Source of the DNA: Gynurincola endophyticus
Lineage (GTDB): Bacteria; Bacteroidota; Bacteroidia; Chitinophagales; Chitinophagaceae
Direction of reading: 5' to 3'
Assembly: GCF_003991195.1 (NCBI RefSeq)
Contig: NZ_RCWL01000001.1
Span: 62,001-126,000, forward strand
Length of the DNA stretch: 64,000 nt
Shown here: one piece after another, positions 44,994 to 53,079 of the stretch
Layout: each line of letters starts with the position of its first letter
Numbering within the stretch: position 1 is the first letter of the stretch
Position numbers and translations under genes: made by a program
Notes under the pieces: model-generated
The model's database searches: none
What the model was told of the DNA's origin: nothing
What the model saw: only the letters and a program-made list of their open reading frames with translations

Positions 44994-45019
44994 ATGAATC
45001 GTTCATTGACTATATAAAT

Positions 45020-45041
45020 TATACTCTTTTAGAAGAGTATA
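45020..45041. promoter_or_regulatory. Inverted repeat upstream of the SRPBCC operon
   Basis: TATACTCTT and AAGAGTATA are separated by 4 bases, 27 bases before the start codon. It may be an operator or a leader hairpin. The remaining 250 bases up to 45293 show no gene. Confidence 0.35.
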
Positions 45042-45293
45042 TTTATAACCGGATGTAATGAATGTGTTAATAATTGTATTGATATAATAAATCTACTCTG
45101 ATAAAATTCTTGTCGAACAACAATTGTTGCCGTTACAAGGATTATCGTAATTGCCGGATGATGTTTGGGTGAGTAAGTATCGTTAAGTAAGATACAAATT
45201 AACTGCAGAACAGACAATTTTTTTTGTAATGTTTGTTGAAACAATGATGAGGTAATTTATACGGATATATTCTACGAAATAATTTATTTATAA

Positions 45294-45322
45294 TAAAAAA
45301 GGAACCCGTTGGGCTCCTTTTT
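45294..45322 (-). terminator. Terminator of the S9 peptidase gene
   Basis: The arms AAAAAGGA-x-CCC and GGG-x-TCCTTTTT form a hairpin directly after the stop codon; on the minus strand a T run follows. Confidence 0.75.
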
Positions 45323-45323
45323 A

Positions 45324-47438
45324 TTATAAACGAAAAGCGTTTCTTTTTTCAATAGGGTATTTCAACTTTGCTTGTTTTAATAACCATTCAGCTGTTTTGT
45401 TTTTTACTTTCAGCATATTTTCAAAATATTGCCAATGGTGTGTTTCATCTGGTAACACTAAGTAGTCAACTTCTACACCTTTGGCAGTCAGTAACTGGTA
45501 CATTAATAATGATTGTCTGAAATTTACATTCTGGTCGTCATCGCCATGAATCAATATTACGGGCGACTTCCATGTTTCTACGAATTTCGCCGGCGATGAT
45601 TCCCAGGCTAAGGCCGCCGCTTTTTCAAAGTCAGGATTGTAATTTTCAAGGTTGTATTTTTTTTGACGGTCATGTACTCCATGTATGTCTGCACCGAATT
45701 TGAAGATGTCAGAATGTTTGGCTAATCCCATGGCCGTTAAATAACCTCCATAAGAGCCACCGAATAATCCTAGTTTGCCGGCATCTACAAAACTTTGTTT
45801 ACGTAACCATTCACCAGCAGCCTGAATGTCGATATATTCAGAAGCTCCCAGTATTCCGAAGTTTTCAGGGTGTTGAAATTCGTAGCCGTAACCTGTTCCT
45901 GAACGGTAGTTTACTGATAGCACGTAAAATCCTTGTTGAGCGAGATATTGATTCAGTATATAATCGTAAAAATAGTAACTGCTGTTATGCCAGCCTACAT
46001 ACATTTGTCTTCTGGGGCCACCGTGAATGTATAATAAAGCGGGAACTTTACTTTTCATGTTTTTGGGCTTAAACGCTTGTGCATAGTATGTTTTTCCATC
46101 AGGTGCTTTTAATTCAACATGCTCCGGTGTTACGAAATGGCTGAAGTTCCATCCTTTGAAAAAGTCGTTGCCGACCAGCGTTTGCTTTCCGCTTTTTGTT
46201 TCGAGTACCAACGGTTGTCCGGGTCTTTGTACATCACTGCTCAACCATACCATTTTTTCTCCGTTTGCGAAAGAAGAGGGAGTGAAGTTTAAAACAGTTC
46301 CTTTGCTGAGTTGCTCGAGTTTTCCACTTTGTAAATCTGCAATGAATACCTGCAATTTGTCTTTATCTTCTTTTGCAGTACCGTGGTTTGCCGAAAACAG
46401 TGCTTGTTTACCATCGTTGATGATGCGTAAACTTTGTATTTCGTAGTTGCCTTTTGTAATTTGAGTTACTTTTTTGCTGGCGATATCCAGCCGGTAAAGG
46501 TGTGGCCAGCCATCTTCATAGGAGGTAAATGTAACATAGTCATTGTGTGACCAGTCAAGATTTACGCCACCGGAAATTCTAGGAAAGCCGGCTGATAGTT
46601 TTTTAGGTGCTGCATATAGCTCAGTTGCCTTCTCGTCGTTCACTTCCGCACTCATGATACTCCATGCATCAAAGCGATTCACTGTTAAAGAATCAATCGG
46701 TCCACCGCCGGAGGGCCTTCTTACAAAAATAACTCTTTTGCCATCTTTAGACCATTTGGGTGAGCTGTCGCTGTTATAGGCAGGAGTTATCCAATGAATA
46801 CGGTCAATTCCTTTTGTAAAGATACCGATAAAGCTATGGGTTCCTCTGGCAGAAACAAACAATAATTGTTTTTGATCAGGTGACCATTGAATCGCATTCA
46901 CGCGGCCTCTTACATTAAATAACTGTTTAGGAGATTTTTCATTTCCGTAGCCTGCTTCAAAAACCTGTCCGTTCCGTATGAAGTAAAATATATCATTATT
47001 GAAGAAAACCGGATTGTCGCCGGATCCGTAATCATACACTTTTCCTGTGGTTAAATCGATAGAATGTACGCTTACTTTAGTAGCTTCTACAAGAGAGGCA
47101 GAATTGATCGGAACGGTTGCGGAATTGCCACCATGATCGCCCCCGCGAACAAACAATATTTTTTGTCCGTCGGCAGAAATACTCAGACTGGTAATTTCCT
47201 GCGCATCGTCAATATTGTATTGAGTTTGCTTAACCGGTTGATAACCCGGTCCATCGGCAGTATATACATTTATTTTTCCCTGTTCGTTTACGAGAAATGC
47301 AATTCTGTCAACTTGTTTGGCACCTGTTACACTACTTACGAAAGGTGTTTTAATGTAATCAGATAGCGTTTGTGCATTGATGTTAAATACTATTGTTGCA
47401 AATAGTATGGTAAGAATAGAGGTTAATTTCCATTTCAT
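45324..47438 (-). CDS. S9 family peptidase (dipeptidyl-peptidase/prolyl-oligopeptidase type)
   Basis: A 704-residue exported serine peptidase. The signal peptide ends at about 22 (NINAQ). A WD40/TolB-like propeller (about 40-420) precedes an alpha/beta hydrolase (about 440-690). The catalytic triad is visible: serine in GLFGGSYGGYLTAM near 557, aspartate in LIHGDDDQNV near 640, and histidine in PDETHHWQYF near 672. The oxyanion segment LLYIHGGPR is present. It cleaves peptides after proline or small residues and probably feeds on external peptides in the periplasm. It is a single gene. Confidence 0.92.
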   Translation of the reverse strand: MKWKLTSILTILFATIVFNINAQTLSDYIKTPFVSSVTGAKQVDRIAFLVNEQGKINVYTADGPGYQPVKQTQYNIDDAQEITSLSISADGQKILFVRGGDHGGNSATVPINSASLVEATKVSVHSIDLTTGKVYDYGSGDNPVFFNNDIFYFIRNGQVFEAGYGNEKSPKQLFNVRGRVNAIQWSPDQKQLLFVSARGTHSFIGIFTKGIDRIHWITPAYNSDSSPKWSKDGKRVIFVRRPSGGGPIDSLTVNRFDAWSIMSAEVNDEKATELYAAPKKLSAGFPRISGGVNLDWSHNDYVTFTSYEDGWPHLYRLDIASKKVTQITKGNYEIQSLRIINDGKQALFSANHGTAKEDKDKLQVFIADLQSGKLEQLSKGTVLNFTPSSFANGEKMVWLSSDVQRPGQPLVLETKSGKQTLVGNDFFKGWNFSHFVTPEHVELKAPDGKTYYAQAFKPKNMKSKVPALLYIHGGPRRQMYVGWHNSSYYFYDYILNQYLAQQGFYVLSVNYRSGTGYGYEFQHPENFGILGASEYIDIQAAGEWLRKQSFVDAGKLGLFGGSYGGYLTAMGLAKHSDIFKFGADIHGVHDRQKKYNLENYNPDFEKAAALAWESSPAKFVETWKSPVILIHGDDDQNVNFRQSLLMYQLLTAKGVEVDYLVLPDETHHWQYFENMLKVKNKTAEWLLKQAKLKYPIEKRNAFRL

Positions 47439-47465
47439 AATCAGTAGTTGTGTTGAAGTTCTTTC

Positions 47466-47494
47466 TAAAGTTACTGAAAAGGATTGAAAACCAA
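47466..47494 (-). promoter_or_regulatory. Promoter candidate of the S9 peptidase gene
   Basis: On the minus strand TTG and TAACTTTA (one mismatch from TAnnTTTG) are 18 bases apart, 28 bases before the start codon. Confidence 0.4.
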
Positions 47495-47510
47495 CCTGGT
47501 GAATCGGTGT

Positions 47511-48329
47511 TTATCCGAGTGCAACATCCAGCGACATCATAATTACAAAGCCTAAGATAAATCCCAGGATAGGAACGTCAGAGTGTTGTTCCTGCTGTGT
47601 TTCCGGAATTACTTCTTCAATTACTACAAAAATCATTGCTCCTGCAGCAAATGCGAGTGCGTAGGGTAATATAGGCATAAAAAATCCTACAGCCAGGGCA
47701 CCGAGTACGGCGAAGACCGGTTCCACAATAGCACTTAGTTGTCCGTAAGTGAATGATTTCCATTTAGAAAGCCCCATTCTTCTCAATGGCATCGATACTG
47801 CAATTCCTTCAGGAAAATTTTGGAGCCCGATACCGATAGCGAGTAATACCGCTCCTGAAATAGTTGCTTCGGGTACACCATGTGCAACGCCCCCGAATAA
47901 TACACCTACTGCTAATCCTTCAGGAATATTATGTAATGCGATGGCTATTGTTAAAAGTGTAGTTCTTTTTAAAGATGATTTCGGCCCTTCAGATTTGATA
48001 AAATTTATATGTAAGTGGGGCATCAGTTTATCAAGCCCGAATATAAAAAGAGCACCCAGTACAAATCCTGTTGCAGCCGGCAATACTTTTGTAAATCCTT
48101 CACCTTTTGACATTTCAATAGCAGGTGAAAGCAAACTCCAAAAGCTGGCGGCGATCATTACTCCTCCTGTAAAACCCAGCATTCCATTCATCAGTTGTTT
48201 GTTTAACCCTTTGAAAAAGAATACTAAGGCGGCACCAAGGGCGGTAACTCCCCACGTGAATAATCCTGCATATAAAGCTGCGAGAACCGGGTCTATCGTT
48301 GATAAATATTCTGTCAATTGTTCTATCAT
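47511..48329 (-). CDS. ZIP family metal transporter
   Basis: A 272-residue inner-membrane protein with about eight hydrophobic helices. The signature metal-site helices are ALHNIPEGLAVGVLFG (near 131) and GLQNFPEGIAVSMPL (near 166), with the histidine/asparagine, PE and G residues that form the binuclear centre of ZupT/GufA-like transporters. It imports divalent metals such as zinc, iron or manganese; specificity cannot be read here. It is transcribed leftward alone, divergent from the N-formylglutamate-amidohydrolase-like gene. Confidence 0.92.
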   Translation of the reverse strand: MIEQLTEYLSTIDPVLAALYAGLFTWGVTALGAALVFFFKGLNKQLMNGMLGFTGGVMIAASFWSLLSPAIEMSKGEGFTKVLPAATGFVLGALFIFGLDKLMPHLHINFIKSEGPKSSLKRTTLLTIAIALHNIPEGLAVGVLFGGVAHGVPEATISGAVLLAIGIGLQNFPEGIAVSMPLRRMGLSKWKSFTYGQLSAIVEPVFAVLGALAVGFFMPILPYALAFAAGAMIFVVIEEVIPETQQEQHSDVPILGFILGFVIMMSLDVALG

Positions 48330-48454
48330 GCAGTAAAAATAAGTTAGAAATATCTAATAATTAAAAAAATGTTTTACTGAATTTATCTGTGTGTCGCGGG
48401 TTTAAAAGAGATCATTATATAAAATATGTATTGGTCACCTTTAACCTATTATCT

Positions 48455-49606
48455 ATGATCCTAAAGAACGTTTTATTATTTGCATCCATTGCATCCGTGA
48501 TTGTTTCCTGTGATAAGAAGCAATCCGAAAATCTCCTCACATTAACCGGAGATGACACGCTGGCAATTACTTCATCAGGTGTTGTTGAGTTTAACTCGGT
48601 TTGGTATAACGAAGGCGATACGATTTGGGGATTTAAAGATTATGTGTATCTGGTAGTCGGCAGTGCCGGTAGTCCGCTTATTTTGGGTGTACCGCACGAC
48701 GGTGTGGGCGAAGGTAGCCCCGTAATGCCTGAGGCTACTACTACAGGAAGGGATATTTATTCTCATCCGTTTGCGAATCTGATTGCTACGTATTTTGAAC
48801 AGGATACCGATAAAAAACCATGGATGATGGTGAATACAATTGGCAGACGAAGAGTTGACCCAAATACCTATCCTGCATCTGTTGCCAGTACTTATTCTAA
48901 CGCTGATGCTATTGCTACCTACAATAGTTACCATGAACTTTTATCATTGGCACGTGCAACCGTTGCAGCTGAGCAGGCGGGCGGAAACGGTGCGCTGTTT
49001 TTAGATGTACACGGACACGCGCACGGATATACCGGCAGTGTAACACAAACCTACCGATCGGTGGTAAATGGTAGTAACCTTAGCAGTAATTTCATTCATC
49101 AGACTGATGTGGGTTATGCCTTAAGCAACTGGGCTTTAGAACAAAGTGACAGCTATGTGGATGGACTTAAAGATTCTTCAAGCGTATATTATATCGGTAA
49201 TAAGTATTCGTCTATTCCTTTCTCAAGAGTGATTCGTGGCGATTCAAGTTTCGGAGGCCTGTTAGTAAAAGAAGGTGTTCCGGCTGTACCAGGTACGACC
49301 ATTCCGGTTCTTAACAGAAGTACTGCTTTGTTTGGCGGAACCACTGCTAATCCAGGAAGAAGACCATATTTTAACGGAGGTTATTGTACCAGAAATTATG
49401 GAACGGTTCAGTTAGGTAACCCAACCGGCTTTAATGATAATGTTGTTTCAATTCAGATCGAAACACCGGGTATCAATGTACGAAATAATGGTAATACCCG
49501 TGAAAGATCAAGCCATCAGTTTAAAAGAGCAATTGTCAATTATCTGAATATCTGGATGGGTTATTCGTATCCGAATAGCGCTTATCCTTATACTAAATAT
49601 TGGTAG
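48455..49606 (+). CDS. N-formylglutamate amidohydrolase-like lipoprotein
   Basis: About 383 residues. The signal peptide ends at a lipobox (VIVSC), which fixes the start at 48455 instead of an ATG 22 codons earlier. The body resembles the FGase/poly-gamma-glutamate hydrolase fold: SPLILGVPHDGVGEG (the PHxG motif), MVNTIGRRRVDPNT (the R-x-x-D-x-N block) and ALFLDVHGHAHG (zinc-site aspartate and histidines). Such enzymes cut amide bonds of N-formylglutamate or related substrates. A lipid anchor suggests an envelope substrate, so the classical histidine-degradation role is unlikely. It has its own terminator at 49769-49797. Confidence 0.65.
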   Translation: MILKNVLLFASIASVIVSCDKKQSENLLTLTGDDTLAITSSGVVEFNSVWYNEGDTIWGFKDYVYLVVGSAGSPLILGVPHDGVGEGSPVMPEATTTGRDIYSHPFANLIATYFEQDTDKKPWMMVNTIGRRRVDPNTYPASVASTYSNADAIATYNSYHELLSLARATVAAEQAGGNGALFLDVHGHAHGYTGSVTQTYRSVVNGSNLSSNFIHQTDVGYALSNWALEQSDSYVDGLKDSSSVYYIGNKYSSIPFSRVIRGDSSFGGLLVKEGVPAVPGTTIPVLNRSTALFGGTTANPGRRPYFNGGYCTRNYGTVQLGNPTGFNDNVVSIQIETPGINVRNNGNTRERSSHQFKRAIVNYLNIWMGYSYPNSAYPYTKYW

Positions 49607-49768
49607 TGATTGATCCTGGTCTATGAAAAGTGTAAATAACAAGTTAAATTCAGCTATACGCTTGAACATATTAGAAATAATTTTTAACTTAATAGTAGTG
49701 TTGAAACCGATTTTAAACCGTCATTAAGCTATTATTATAAGTTTATATTTTGGATAAGGCTGATAACG

Positions 49769-49797
49769 AAAGGGGAAGAGCAATCTTCCCTTTTTTA
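49769..49797 (+). terminator. Intrinsic terminator after the FGase-like gene
   Basis: GGGAAGA and TCTTCCC pair around 4 bases and are followed by TTTTTTATTTT. Confidence 0.7.
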
Positions 49798-50047
49798 TTT
49801 TAAAAAGTCAAACTATGAGTTTAACTTTTTCATCTGCAAGTTTTTCGAGTAAAGCGTGCTTTGTGCCATAAGTTCTGCAGTTGTCAGCATTTTGTTTGTA
49901 GCAGATCGTCTTATGAATAATTAAGCCTGATTAAAAGTCAAAATATTCCTATCAATAAATTTTTTTGAAATTTTTCACTTATATTTTATGTCAAAGTCGG
50001 GTTGATTTGTCATTGTTTTTGTTGTCTCTTACAATTACCGCTAACGT

Positions 50048-50107
50048 TTCACAGCTACCCGAAGGAGGCGATTTCGGAGTATTTCACCGTTAACCAATCA
50101 CGAACAT
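50048..50107. repeat. Left element of an inverted pair flanking the propeller gene
   Basis: Three ordered blocks, TTCACAGCT (50048-50056), TTTCGG (50072-50077) and CCAATCACGAAC (50094-50105), recur on the opposite strand at 51339-51397. CCGAA/TTCGG and TAACG/CGTTA can also fold this copy into an imperfect hairpin. The rest of 49798-50181 shows no gene. Confidence 0.5.
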
Positions 50108-50181
50108 TGATAGAAGCATAAAGCTTGATTTAACTACTGAATCGTCACTTTTGTATAGGTGCTGTTGTGCGTTCGTACTTC

Positions 50182-51291
50182 TTAAAATTGCTTTTCAAAA
50201 GTCTTTCCGTTAAATTTATATATGTTTCCGTCTGCCATACCAAACCATAATTCACTATTTCTATCTTCGTAAATTGAAAGAACGAAATCATTTTCCAATC
50301 CATCTTTTTGGGTATAATTTTCAAATTGTTTACCATCATATTTCCAGATTCCGGCATCTCTATCTCCAAACCAAATGTTTCCTGTGTTGTCTTCAGCGAT
50401 TACAAAAACGTGTTCCAGGGTGCCTTGAGGTGATTTGTATTCTCCTTTTCGTTTGCTATTGGGGTGAATCAGGTGATGCTTATTTGAAAAATTTATGAGT
50501 GAATTACCTTCTTTAAGTAATACTCCAATTCCGTTATTACCAATCCAAAGCCTGCCTTTAGAATCTTCAAAAATACTTCGTATATGTAAAGGTTCTGTTT
50601 TTCTATCATAACCTAATGTTTCATCGTTTATGATTGTAAAATTGCTTCCATTATACCCAAAAACACCTGCATAGGTGGCAAACCATATCATATTATTTTT
50701 GCCTTTTGAAATATCAGTTACAGCAAACAAATTATCGTGTGGGTTAAGCACTTTTTGAGGAGGTAAGTCTAAATAATGTAATTGTTGCCCATCGTATCTA
50801 TACACTCCTGATTGATTACCGGCTTCAAACCATAAGTCATTTTCAGATTTTATCCATTCACTTTTTTTTGAGTCATTGCCCTGAATTGGAAAAATATTTT
50901 GATAATTTTCTTTACTTGCTTTTGTGCGATTACTAACTCTTGTGCCATCGTAACTGCTAACTCCGGTTTGTGTGTCAAACCAAATAATTCCTTCTTTGTC
51001 TTCTTGAATGGAATGGATTTGGTTGTCAGTTAGCCCTTCATTAATAGTGAAGTATTTGAACGATTTACCATTATAAACCGCAACTCCCTCCTGAAGACTT
51101 CCAAACCAATAATTTCCTTTGCTGTCTTGGAAGATAGCACGAATTCCAGAAGTGAATTTTAAGGTGTCGTTTTTTGAAGTTATTACCAATTCAGGCTTGT
51201 AAGTTTCCTTTTCGGTTGATTTGTTTTCAACACAAGAAAAGTTCAGTGTCAATATGAATATTAGATAAATCAATTTTATTTTTTTATCCAT
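50182..51291 (-). CDS. Beta-propeller lipoprotein (two-component-regulator propeller type)
   Basis: A 369-residue secreted lipoprotein with lipobox NFSC near 20. At least five propeller blades repeat the pattern IxxDxxGxxWFGxxxGVxxYNG: IFQDSKGNYWFGSLQEGVAV, IQEDKEGIIWFDTQTGVSSY, IFEDSKGRLWIGNNGIGVLL, IAEDNTGNIWFGDRDAGIWK and IYEDRNSELWFGMADGNIYK. In hybrid sensors of gut Bacteroidota this propeller binds glycans; here it stands alone, without kinase or DNA-binding parts. The gene is bracketed by related inverted elements at 50048 and 51339, which suggests arrival as a cassette. The ligand is unknown. Confidence 0.8.
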   Translation of the reverse strand: MDKKIKLIYLIFILTLNFSCVENKSTEKETYKPELVITSKNDTLKFTSGIRAIFQDSKGNYWFGSLQEGVAVYNGKSFKYFTINEGLTDNQIHSIQEDKEGIIWFDTQTGVSSYDGTRVSNRTKASKENYQNIFPIQGNDSKKSEWIKSENDLWFEAGNQSGVYRYDGQQLHYLDLPPQKVLNPHDNLFAVTDISKGKNNMIWFATYAGVFGYNGSNFTIINDETLGYDRKTEPLHIRSIFEDSKGRLWIGNNGIGVLLKEGNSLINFSNKHHLIHPNSKRKGEYKSPQGTLEHVFVIAEDNTGNIWFGDRDAGIWKYDGKQFENYTQKDGLENDFVLSIYEDRNSELWFGMADGNIYKFNGKTFEKQF

Positions 51292-51338
51292 TTCAGGTTT
51301 TTATAATATGATGAACAACGGGCCGCGGTTTGGCGATA

Positions 51339-51397
51339 GTGCGTGATTGGATTGGACGAAAGTTCAATTCAGACCGAAACTGAGCCAAAGCTGTGAA
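51339..51397. repeat. Right element of the inverted pair flanking the propeller gene
   Basis: GTGCGTGATTGG (51339-51350), CCGAAA (51374-51379) and AGCTGTGAA (51389-51397) are the reverse complements of the left element's blocks. The total length is the same (about 60), although spacing inside differs. Confidence 0.5.
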
Positions 51398-51412
51398 TCT
51401 TTTGGTAAATCT

Positions 51413-51446
51413 AATAAAAAACAGAAGCACCTTCTAAAAGTGCTTC
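51413..51446 (-). terminator. Terminator downstream of the AlkA-like gene
   Basis: GAAGCAC (51424-51430) pairs with GTGCTTC (51440-51446), followed on the minus strand by TTTTTTATT. The 226 bases between it and the glycosylase stop codon hold no gene I can support. Confidence 0.65.
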
Positions 51447-51672
51447 ATATAATATTGAACTTACTTTAGATTCATATTTTTGTAAAGTGTGTAGAGGCTC
51501 ATATACTATTTAATATCCGAGATCTTTATTGGTGATTTGTTTTGAAGGAGCCTGAAAAAACTCATTAACGTTTCAATATTGTTATTGGAACTAAATTGCG
51601 TACAACGCCCAGATTGGTGAAAGTTATCCGTTTTTAATTGTTTGTAAATGGTTGATGAATCTTTGCTAAAAA

Positions 51673-52263
51673 TTATTTTAAACTTTCCCAAAGATGCAGG
51701 CTTGCATAAGTTTTATAAGGGTGCCATGATTCACTGATTTCTGTCATTATTTTCTTCAGTATGCGCTTATTGGTTTCTGTAATTTCGTAGTGTTGTATCA
51801 TCGCTTTTTGAATGCCCAGATCGTCGATAGGAAATACATTTTCCCGTTCTAATGTGAACATTAATAACATTTCAACAGTCCATTGACCGATACCTTTTAT
51901 TTGTGTCAGCAATGTTATGATTTCGTTATCCGGTAGTTTTTTTAGTTTTTGATGCGTCAGCTTATTGTCTAAAGTAAATGTGGCAATATTGTGAATGTAA
52001 GTTGCTTTTGCATTGGATAAGCCCAGGGTTCTCAGATCGGCCACCGGCGTGTTTAGTATCTGTTCAGGACTGGGGTCTTTTGTATAATAATCTAAAAACC
52101 TCTTTTTGATAGCAGCCGCAGCTTTCGTAGAGAGTTGTTGTCCCACTACCGCACAATATAACTGTACAATTGCGTTGGGTTTACTACTTAATGGAATGTA
52201 TCCGTGCGATTTTATCAATGCACGCATGACAGGGTCTTTCTTTAATATTTTTGCGTATTCCAT
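51673..52263 (-). CDS. DNA-3-methyladenine glycosylase (AlkA-like, HhH-GPD)
   Basis: A base-excision repair glycosylase of 196 residues. The helix-hairpin-helix and catalytic region reads LTQIKGIGQWTVEMLLMFTL followed by NVFPIDDLGIQKAM, where the second aspartate of PIDD is the expected catalytic residue. The earlier segments AVVGQQLSTKAAAAIKKRF and LRTLGLSNAKATYIHNIA are standard. It lacks the N-terminal AlkA domain of the E. coli enzyme, as short bacterial forms do. The ATG at 52263 is used; the only upstream candidate is a TTG nine codons earlier. It is divergent from mnmD. Confidence 0.9.
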   Translation of the reverse strand: MEYAKILKKDPVMRALIKSHGYIPLSSKPNAIVQLYCAVVGQQLSTKAAAAIKKRFLDYYTKDPSPEQILNTPVADLRTLGLSNAKATYIHNIATFTLDNKLTHQKLKKLPDNEIITLLTQIKGIGQWTVEMLLMFTLERENVFPIDDLGIQKAMIQHYEITETNKRILKKIMTEISESWHPYKTYASLHLWESLK

Positions 52264-52353
52264 ATGTTTTGATGATAGCGTCTTATACAAGTTAGGTACA
52301 ATCTCAGATTTTAAAAATATTTTTTACCTTCATTCTTCTCAAGTATTTGGCAG

Positions 52354-53025
52354 ATGGAACATGAAATCAGAGCTACGGCAGACGGTAGTTTTACGGTGGT
52401 AAAAAAAGATCAGGGAATTACCTATCATTCGCTGCATGGTGCGGCGAGTGAATCGATGCATGTTTATATTAACGCCGGCTTACAATATTTTGCAGATCAA
52501 CACCCTGACGCTGTTATCAGGATACTGGAAATGGGTTTCGGTACAGGTTTTAACGCGTATTTGTCTGCTATGTGGGCCACCGGACAGTTGAGAAAAGTAG
52601 TGTATGAAACGTTGGAAAAGTATCCTCTTCCGGCATCTATAATCAGTGCCTATGCCGATCATCTGAAACCGGGTATACTTTTTCAGCAGATACATGGCGT
52701 TAGCTGGAATCAATGGGAGGTGATCGATCCTTATTTTACTTTGTATAAACACACGGGAGATATTTTTACTGCTTCTTTTCAGCAATTGTATGACATTGTT
52801 TTCTACGATGCTTTTGCACCAACTGCTCAACCTGAGTTATGGACAGAGGAGGTTTTTCGTAAAATAGCCACAACAATGAATCCTAATGGTATACTCGTTA
52901 CTTATTGTACCAAAGGCATTGTAAAGCGGGCTTTGAAAGCTGCCGGTTTTAAAGTGCAGGCATTACCGGGGCCACCACGCAAAAGAGAAATGTTAAGAGC
53001 TGTTTATACTGGCTCTTCTTTATAA
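52354..53025 (+). CDS. mnmD: tRNA 5-aminomethyl-2-thiouridine methyltransferase (MnmD domain)
   Basis: The methyltransferase half of MnmC, which converts nm5s2U to mnm5s2U at position 34 of tRNAs. The 223-residue protein has the SAM-binding motif ILEMGFGTGFNAYLSA (near 56-71), the catalytic-site block IVFYDAFAPTAQPELW, and GILVTYCTKGIVKRALKAAGF followed by LPGPPRKREMLRA, all typical of DUF752/MnmD. The FAD-dependent MnmC1 oxidase domain is absent, as in organisms that reach nm5U through a different route. It ends at a bidirectional terminator shared with cysS. Confidence 0.9.
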   Translation: MEHEIRATADGSFTVVKKDQGITYHSLHGAASESMHVYINAGLQYFADQHPDAVIRILEMGFGTGFNAYLSAMWATGQLRKVVYETLEKYPLPASIISAYADHLKPGILFQQIHGVSWNQWEVIDPYFTLYKHTGDIFTASFQQLYDIVFYDAFAPTAQPELWTEEVFRKIATTMNPNGILVTYCTKGIVKRALKAAGFKVQALPGPPRKREMLRAVYTGSSL

Positions 53026-53026
53026 C

Positions 53027-53062
53027 AAAAACCCCTGCAACGAATAATTCGTTACAGGGGTT
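53027..53062 (-). terminator. Bidirectional terminator, cysS and mnmD
   Basis: AACCCCTG-x-AACGAA (53030-53044) pairs with TTCGTT-x-CAGGGGTT (53048-53062). On the minus strand TTTTTGTT follows, so it ends cysS. Confidence 0.8.
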
Positions 53063-53079
53063 CAGCTATATAATAAAGA

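Noticed and set aside
47749-48336. 195-codon open frame on the plus strand
   Set aside because: It is antisense to the ZIP transporter gene, whose signature motifs are clear. The antisense translation has no recognisable domain and unusual composition.
51506-51691. 61-codon minus-strand open frame after the AlkA-like gene
   Set aside because: It overlaps the end of the glycosylase gene, lacks a recognisable domain and has no sign of translation. It is probably 3' untranslated sequence before the terminator.
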